NCBI GenBank assembly: GCA_900552605.1
Contig: USAR01000102.1
Coordinates: 1-5,744, forward strand
Direction: 5' to 3'
Source: an uncultured Oscillospiraceae bacterium
GTDB lineage: Bacteria > Bacillota > Clostridia > Oscillospirales > Acutalibacteraceae
DNA: 5,744 nucleotides
Under the pieces are notes generated by a model. That model did not search any database and was not told the origin of the DNA. It saw only the letters and a program-made list of their open reading frames with translations. Both the position numbers and the translations under genes were made by a program. Of the stretch, positions 1 through 5,744 are shown piece by piece; within the stretch, counting starts at the first letter, position 1, and every line of letters starts with the position of its first letter.

Positions 1-1987
<1,987 letters not shown>

Positions 1988-2005
1988 TTGAAAGGTTGTT
2001 GCTAA

Positions 2006-2599
2006 ATGAATGGTTTGGAAAAAATACTCGGCACTATTAAAGATGAATCTGACAGACTCTCTGAAGATATTATAAAAAAAGCAGAGTCGGAAGCTGAAAA
2101 AGAATATAAAAATGCCGTTGCAGCTGCGCAAAACGAAGCAGATAAAGCCGTTGCTACGGCAAAACATAAGGCAAAAATCATTGTTGAAACCGCAGAAAGC
2201 GGAGCACAGAGTCTTGTTAACAGAGAAGTGCTTTCCGCAAAAGCAGACGCTGTTGAAGAATTTATTAAGACAGAAACAGAAAAATGGGTTCAGCTTGAAA
2301 CCGATAAGTATTTTGCAGTTCTTCTGCGTCTTATTACAAAATTCGCCGAAGGTAAGAGCGGAGAGCTTATTTTGTCTGCCGACGATATCGACCGTATGCC
2401 AAAAGGATTTATGGAGAAGGTTAACTCTGTATTGCCGAAAGGCGGTGCTTTACAACCGCAAAAAGGAAATATAAAAGGCGGCGGTTTTATTTTGAAGTAT
2501 GGCAACATTGAAGATAACTGCACTTTTTCAGCACTCGTTGACGAAAAAATGTACGAAATTAAAGACCGGCTTTTTTCAGCTATTGAAAAAAGTGTTTAA
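2006..2599 (+). CDS. ntpE: V-type ATPase subunit E (peripheral stalk)
   Basis: Peripheral-stalk subunit, 197 aa, close to the usual family length of about 185-200. Residues 1 to about 95 are rich in Ala, Glu and Lys with heptad-like spacing, as expected for the long coiled coil that pairs with the small G/H subunit. REVLSAKADAVEEFI (73-87) is the family transition segment. The C-terminal globular domain (about 100-197) binds the top of the A3B3 head and ends with the hallmark GGGFILKYGNIEDNCTFSAL (158-177). The gene starts 18 nt after ntpK, the widest gap in the window. Its Shine-Dalgarno site GAAAGG (1990-1995) sits 10 nt before the ATG, which is rather far, so initiation may be moderate. 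The partner G/H is not among the genes in the window and is probably encoded upstream of ntpI. The call rests on the C-terminal motif and gene order, since the coiled-coil part alone is not diagnostic. Confidence 0.93.
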   Translation: MNGLEKILGTIKDESDRLSEDIIKKAESEAEKEYKNAVAAAQNEADKAVATAKHKAKIIVETAESGAQSLVNREVLSAKADAVEEFIKTETEKWVQLETDKYFAVLLRLITKFAEGKSGELILSADDIDRMPKGFMEKVNSVLPKGGALQPQKGNIKGGGFILKYGNIEDNCTFSALVDEKMYEIKDRLFSAIEKSV

Positions 2600-2605
2600 A
2601 GGGGG
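2598..2605 (+). promoter_or_regulatory. Shine-Dalgarno site that decides the TTG start of ntpC
   Basis: AAAGGGGG overlaps the ntpE stop codon (TAA 2597-2599) and stands 7 nt before an in-frame TTG at 2613. It pairs with the anti-Shine-Dalgarno sequence with one G-U wobble. No ATG or GTG nearby in this frame has a comparable site, so it supports TTG as the true start. Confidence 0.8.
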
Positions 2606-2612
2606 CGGCGAC

Positions 2613-3569
2613 TTGCAGAACAACAAATATGCCGCAGCAGTTGCCACCGTGCGCGCAAAGGAAAACGAGTTGTTGCAAAGACCTTTTTTTGAGCAGCTTG
2701 TCTCCTTGCCGACTTATGAAAGTGCTGTTAAATTTCTTTTGAATGCAGGTATAAGCAATGCCGATAAAGAAAATTTTGCCAATGAACGTTTGCAAGGCGT
2801 TTGGCAGGAGATAACGGAAATTTGCGGCAAGGATACACTTGGATTTTTGGTGATAAAAAACGATTTCCACAATATTAAGGCCGCAATTAAATGCAGTTTT
2901 GCCGGCGAAACACCGGACGCATATTTTGAAAAACCGTGCCTTGTTGATACAGAAATTTTAAAGAATTCTGCACAGCAAAAGGATTTTTCGCTTATTCCAA
3001 GCTTTCTATCCAATGCCGCAAGCCTTGGTTACAGCCTGCTTGCCTCAACAATGAACGGTCAGGCTTTTGATATGCTTATTGATAAAGAATCAATTAACGG
3101 TATTATAAAGGCGGCAAGCATAGCCGAGTGCGATTTGGCAGATGAAATCGCAAAGCTGACAGCTGCGCAGATGAATATAAAAATTGCTTTGAGAGCAAAC
3201 AGAATGAATACTGCCGATGCGGTTTTGCAAAACGCTTTTTCGGAATGTGAGCTTATTGATGTTGCGGCACTTAAAAAGGCTGCACTTAAATCAACAGACG
3301 ATGTGCTTAATTATATTTCTGAAAGCGGATTTAAGTATCTTGCCGAAGAATTTAAGCAGTCTGCAAGCGCCTTTGAGCTGGCAGCCGATAACGCAATTTC
3401 GCAAGCCACCGAAAACGCACGCTACACAGCATTCGGTTTAGCGCCGATAATAGGTTATTATATTGCGAAAGAAACAGAGTGTAAAAACTTAAGGCTTGTT
3501 ATTAACGCAAAACGCGCAGGTGTTTCAGCCGAGAAAATTAAGGAAAGGCTGCGTGAAATTTATGTATAA
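2613..3569 (+). CDS. ntpC: V-type ATPase subunit C (homologue of eukaryotic subunit d), TTG start
   Basis: Funnel-shaped subunit at the base of the central stalk, which seats the D-F axle on the K ring. From TTG 2613 it is 318 aa, slightly shorter than the usual 320-350. The start KYAAAVATVRAKENELL (5-21) is the conserved N-terminus of the family; upstream in-frame starts would add an unrelated extension reading through ntpE. A similar motif recurs three times: HNIKAAIKCSFAG (86-98), MNIKIALRANRMN (187-199) and KNLRLVINAKRAG (291-303). This fits the three-fold pseudo-repeat known from the Thermus subunit C structure. The C-terminus KERLREIYV is typical. No signal peptide or clear transmembrane helix is seen, as expected for a soluble subunit. 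It begins 13 nt after ntpE and overlaps ntpF by 8 nt. The GTG at 2649 is a possible but poorer start, since it would remove the conserved N-terminus and has no Shine-Dalgarno site. Confidence 0.93.
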   Translation: MQNNKYAAAVATVRAKENELLQRPFFEQLVSLPTYESAVKFLLNAGISNADKENFANERLQGVWQEITEICGKDTLGFLVIKNDFHNIKAAIKCSFAGETPDAYFEKPCLVDTEILKNSAQQKDFSLIPSFLSNAASLGYSLLASTMNGQAFDMLIDKESINGIIKAASIAECDLADEIAKLTAAQMNIKIALRANRMNTADAVLQNAFSECELIDVAALKKAALKSTDDVLNYISESGFKYLAEEFKQSASAFELAADNAISQATENARYTAFGLAPIIGYYIAKETECKNLRLVINAKRAGVSAEKIKERLREIYV

Positions 3570-3888
3570 AATTGCGGTAGTGGGCGATAAAAACAGCATT
3601 TACGGTTTTGCGGCACTCGGCATGGATGTTTTTCCTGCCGACGATGAAACCCAAGCAGAACAGAAGATAAAGCAGCTTGCAAAAAATGATTTCGGAATTA
3701 TTTTTATAACCGAGGAGCTTGCAGACAAGCTGCGTGAGCTTTTAGACGATTATCGTTTTAAGGCGGCACCGGCGATAATTCAGATCCCCGGTGTTAAGGG
3801 CAACTCAGGCTCGGCACAAAAGGAGCTTGGCAGAACGGTTGAAAAGGCAATCGGTTCAAATATACTTGAAACGGGAGGTTCAGTATGA
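3562..3888 (+). CDS. ntpF: V-type ATPase subunit F (central stalk; called NtpG in E. hirae)
   Basis: Small central-stalk subunit that binds subunit D inside the A3B3 head. From ATG 3562 it is 108 aa, the normal family size of about 100-110, with a Rossmann-like alternation of strands and helices. [18 protein letters not shown] (3-20) is the family N-terminus. [12 protein letters not shown] (43-54) and [14 protein letters not shown] (70-83) are the other two hallmark blocks. An upstream in-frame ATG at 3496 is rejected because it would add 22 residues read from inside ntpC before the conserved start. The ATG overlaps the ntpC stop by 8 nt (ATGTATAA), and the only purine-rich tract, AAGGAAAGG at 3540-3548, is 13 nt away. 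Initiation therefore probably depends on translational coupling with ntpC. Its stop overlaps the ntpA start (ATGA). The symbol ntpF follows the modern subunit letter, whereas E. hirae uses ntpF for a different stalk subunit. Confidence 0.93.
   Translation: MYKIAVVGDKNSIYGFAALGMDVFPADDETQAEQKIKQLAKNDFGIIFITEELADKLRELLDDYRFKAAPAIIQIPGVKGNSGSAQKELGRTVEKAIGSNILETGGSV
3873..3878 (+). promoter_or_regulatory. Shine-Dalgarno site for ntpA
   Basis: GGGAGG lies in the last codons of ntpF, 6 nt before the ntpA ATG at 3885. Together with the ATGA stop-start overlap it gives ntpA both an independent strong entry site and coupling to ntpF. Confidence 0.8.
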
Positions 3889-5645
3889 GCAGCAACGGAA
3901 CAATAGTTAAAGTCAGCGGGCCGCTTGTAATTGCAAGCGGTATGCGAAATGCGAATATGTTTGACGTTGTACGCGTAAGTAACAGCCGCCTTATCGGTGA
4001 AATTATTGAAATGCACGGCGACAAAGCAAGTATTCAGGTTTACGAGGAAACTTCAGGACTCGGAACGGGTGAGCCTGTTGAATCGACGGGAGAGCCGCTT
4101 AGCGTTGAATTGGGTCCCGGGCTTATAACGGGAATATTTGACGGTATTCAGCGCCCGCTTGACGATATTATGAAAGTTTGCGGTAACAATCTTGACCGCG
4201 GTGTTGAGGTGCCATCGCTTAAACGCGAGAAAAAATGGAGCTTTACACCAACAGTAAAGGTCGGCGATAAGGTAGCTGCAGGCGATATTATCGGTACAGT
4301 TCCCGAAACGGAGATTGTGTTGCACAAAATAATGGTTCCGTTTGGAATCAACGGTACCGTAAAAAGCATTGTAAGCGGTGAGTTTACCGTAAGTGACACA
4401 GTTTGTGTTTTGGAAACAGAGCAAGGTGAGAAAAGCCTTACGCTTATGCAAAAATGGCCTGTCAGAAAAAGCAGACCGTATGTTAAAAAACTGTCGCCCG
4501 ATAAACCGCTTATTACAGGACAGCGTGTTGTAGACACAATGTTTCCGATTGCAAAAGGCGGTGTTGCGGCAATACCGGGCCCTTTCGGCAGCGGTAAAAC
4601 AGTGACGCAGCATCAGCTTGCAAAATGGGCAGAGGCAGATATCGTTGTATATATCGGTTGCGGCGAACGCGGTAACGAGATGACCGATGTTTTAAATGAG
4701 TTTCCCGAGCTTATAGATCCGCACACGGGTCGCTCGCTGATGGAGCGCACTGTGCTTATAGCCAACACTTCCGATATGCCTGTTGCCGCTCGTGAGGCTT
4801 CAATTTACACCGGTATTACAATTGCCGAATATTTCAGAGATATGGGATACAGTGTTGCTCTAATGGCAGATTCAACATCACGTTGGGCGGAAGCTTTGCG
4901 CGAGATGTCCGGCAGACTTGAGGAAATGCCGGGCGAAGAAGGCTATCCTGCATACCTCGGCAGCCGTCTTGCACAGTTTTATGAAAGAGCAGGCAGAGTT
5001 ATTGCGCTCGGCAATGACGGTCGCGAGGGCTCGCTTTCGGCAATCGGTGCAGTAAGCCCTCCCGGAGGCGATATTTCAGAGCCTGTTTCTCAGGCTACAT
5101 TGAGAATAGTTAAGGTTTTCTGGGGGCTCGACTCATCACTCGCTTACAAACGTCATTTTCCTGCAATAAATTGGCTTACAAGCTATTCGCTTTATCTTGA
5201 TTTGCTTGAAAACTGGTTCAGTGAAAATGTAAGCGAGGATTGGATGAAGCTGCGCGGAAGAATGATGCACATTTTGCAAGAGGAAGCGGAGCTTGAAGAA
5301 ATTGTTAAGCTTGTGGGCATGGACGCGCTGTCGCCGAACGACCGCTTGAAAATGGAAACTGCCCGTTCGATACGCGAAGACTTTTTACACCAGCTTGCCT
5401 TTCACGAGGTAGATACCTTTACAAGCCTTAAAAAGCAACTGTATATGATGCGCCTTATACTCAATTTTAACGACAGCTGTGTAGCTGCGCTTAAGGATGG
5501 CACATCGGTTGAAAAGCTTATTTCGCTTCCTGTTCGCGAGAAAATCGGCAGGTTTAAATATGTGCACGAGGACGATATTGACAGTGAATATGAAAATGTT
5601 ATAAATCTTATAGCAAAAGAAATTGCTGCCGCTGAAAAGGAGTGA
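3885..5645 (+). CDS. ntpA: V-type ATPase catalytic subunit A
   Basis: Catalytic ATP-binding subunit of the A3B3 head (EC 7.1.2.2 or 7.2.2.1 class, depending on the ion). It is 586 aa, full length for bacterial A subunits. The N-terminal beta-barrel begins [16 protein letters not shown] (5-20). The non-homologous bulge domain typical of A subunits spans about 110-190 and leads into WPVRKSRPY (191-199). The P-loop is GPFGSGKT (232-239) with K238 and T239. The catalytic glutamate and the following arginine are E261 and R262 in GCGERGNEM. Walker B is [12 protein letters not shown] (323-334). [15 protein letters not shown] (391-405) and the alpha/beta signature [10 protein letters not shown] (426-435) follow, then the C-terminal helical domain. 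All catalytic residues I could check are present. The P-loop has Ser where eukaryotic V-ATPases have the redox-active Cys. The ATG at 3885 overlaps the ntpF stop by 4 nt, and the next gene starts 6 nt after the TGA at 5643-5645. Confidence 0.98.
   Translation: MSSNGTIVKVSGPLVIASGMRNANMFDVVRVSNSRLIGEIIEMHGDKASIQVYEETSGLGTGEPVESTGEPLSVELGPGLITGIFDGIQRPLDDIMKVCGNNLDRGVEVPSLKREKKWSFTPTVKVGDKVAAGDIIGTVPETEIVLHKIMVPFGINGTVKSIVSGEFTVSDTVCVLETEQGEKSLTLMQKWPVRKSRPYVKKLSPDKPLITGQRVVDTMFPIAKGGVAAIPGPFGSGKTVTQHQLAKWAEADIVVYIGCGERGNEMTDVLNEFPELIDPHTGRSLMERTVLIANTSDMPVAAREASIYTGITIAEYFRDMGYSVALMADSTSRWAEALREMSGRLEEMPGEEGYPAYLGSRLAQFYERAGRVIALGNDGREGSLSAIGAVSPPGGDISEPVSQATLRIVKVFWGLDSSLAYKRHFPAINWLTSYSLYLDLLENWFSENVSEDWMKLRGRMMHILQEEAELEEIVKLVGMDALSPNDRLKMETARSIREDFLHQLAFHEVDTFTSLKKQLYMMRLILNFNDSCVAALKDGTSVEKLISLPVREKIGRFKYVHEDDIDSEYENVINLIAKEIAAAEKE
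5635..5642 (+). promoter_or_regulatory. Shine-Dalgarno site for ntpB
   Basis: AAAAGGAG forms the final Lys and Glu codons of ntpA and lies 9 nt before the ATG at 5652. The GTG at 5648 and TTG at 5646 between them are not usable: GTG is in another frame, and TTG is followed at once by a stop. Confidence 0.75.
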
Positions 5646-5651
5646 TTGTGA

Positions 5652-5744
5652 ATGCCGAAAGAATACAGAACGATTGAGGAAATATCGGGACCGCTTATGC
5701 TTGTCAAAGAGGTTAGCGGAGTTACGTATAACGAGCTTGGTGAG
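5652..5744 (+). CDS. ntpB: V-type ATPase subunit B, 3'-partial (N-terminus only)
   Basis: Non-catalytic nucleotide-binding subunit that alternates with A in the head and contributes the arginine finger to the A sites. Only the first 31 codons are in the window, and the frame is open to the right edge. The N-terminus [16 protein letters not shown] and the following [11 protein letters not shown] closely match bacterial B subunits, which usually run to about 460 aa. The gene starts 6 nt after the ntpA stop with a good Shine-Dalgarno site. Nothing can be said about its functional residues, which lie outside the window. Subunit D is expected after it in this operon type. Confidence 0.93.
   Translation, partial: MPKEYRTIEEISGPLMLVKEVSGVTYNELGE

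Noticed and set aside
1988..2005. The 18-nt ntpK/ntpE gap as a site for a promoter or attenuator
   Set aside because: It is too short for a promoter or hairpin and holds only a modest Shine-Dalgarno tract.
2499..2612. ATG-started N-terminal extension of subunit C
   Set aside because: It reads through the conserved C-terminal codons of ntpE in another frame and would place 38 unrelated residues ahead of the conserved C-subunit start.
3496..3561. ATG-started N-terminal extension of subunit F
   Set aside because: It lies within the C-terminal codons of ntpC. The family N-terminus begins at the ATG at 3562, and the extension would make the protein unusually long.
3716..3731. Perfect inverted repeat AGCTTG-CAGA-CAAGCT, considered as a hairpin or terminator
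   Set aside because: The stem is only 6 bp, no U-rich tract follows, and it sits in mid-gene in ntpF. Codons for a helix with Glu-Leu-Ala-Asp-Lys-Leu explain it.
4053..4613. Long minus-strand open frame of 186 codons
   Set aside because: It lies wholly opposite ntpA, whose protein is conserved throughout this stretch, including the P-loop. Its product shows no recognisable family and is rich in Cys, Arg and aromatic residues, as antisense frames often are.

Overview
The window is one uninterrupted plus-strand operon for a V-type (A/V-type) rotary ATPase. It reads in the order ntpI - ntpK - ntpE - ntpC - ntpF - ntpA - ntpB. The first gene is cut by the left edge and the last by the right edge. 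The five genes between them are complete and show no frameshifts, internal stops or insertions. I see no mobile element, RNA gene, CRISPR array or terminator, and no non-coding stretch longer than 18 nt.

Organism: the order I-K-E-C-F-A-B, the purine-rich Shine-Dalgarno sites, the short gene overlaps and a base composition I judge by eye to be around the mid-40s % GC all fit a Clostridia-type Bacillota, for example a gut anaerobe. The proteins look closest to my memory of the Enterococcus hirae Na+ V-ATPase and clostridial homologues. Species cannot be told from this window.

Layout: 1-1512 encodes the C-terminal three quarters of the membrane stator subunit I (a). 1505-1987 encodes the duplicated 4-TM rotor-ring proteolipid K. 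2006-2599 encodes the peripheral-stalk coiled-coil subunit E. 2613-3569 encodes the central-stalk socket subunit C (d), with a TTG start. 3562-3888 encodes the small central-stalk subunit F. 3885-5645 encodes the catalytic subunit A. 5652-5744 encodes the first 31 residues of the nucleotide-binding subunit B.

How they work together: A and B form the A3B3 head, where ATP is hydrolysed or made. F, together with D (not in the window, expected downstream), forms the axle, and C couples the axle to the K ring. E, with its small partner G/H (expected upstream of ntpI), forms the peripheral stalks that tie the head to subunit I. Ions pass between I and the K ring. The K subunit carries the full set of side chains known to bind Na+ in E. 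hirae, so the predicted coupling ion is Na+. The sequence does not say whether the machine mainly pumps or makes ATP.

I looked for an undescribed system and did not find one. The points worth a second look concern coupling-ion specificity, start-site assignment, translation-level control of stoichiometry and internal repeats in the subunits.
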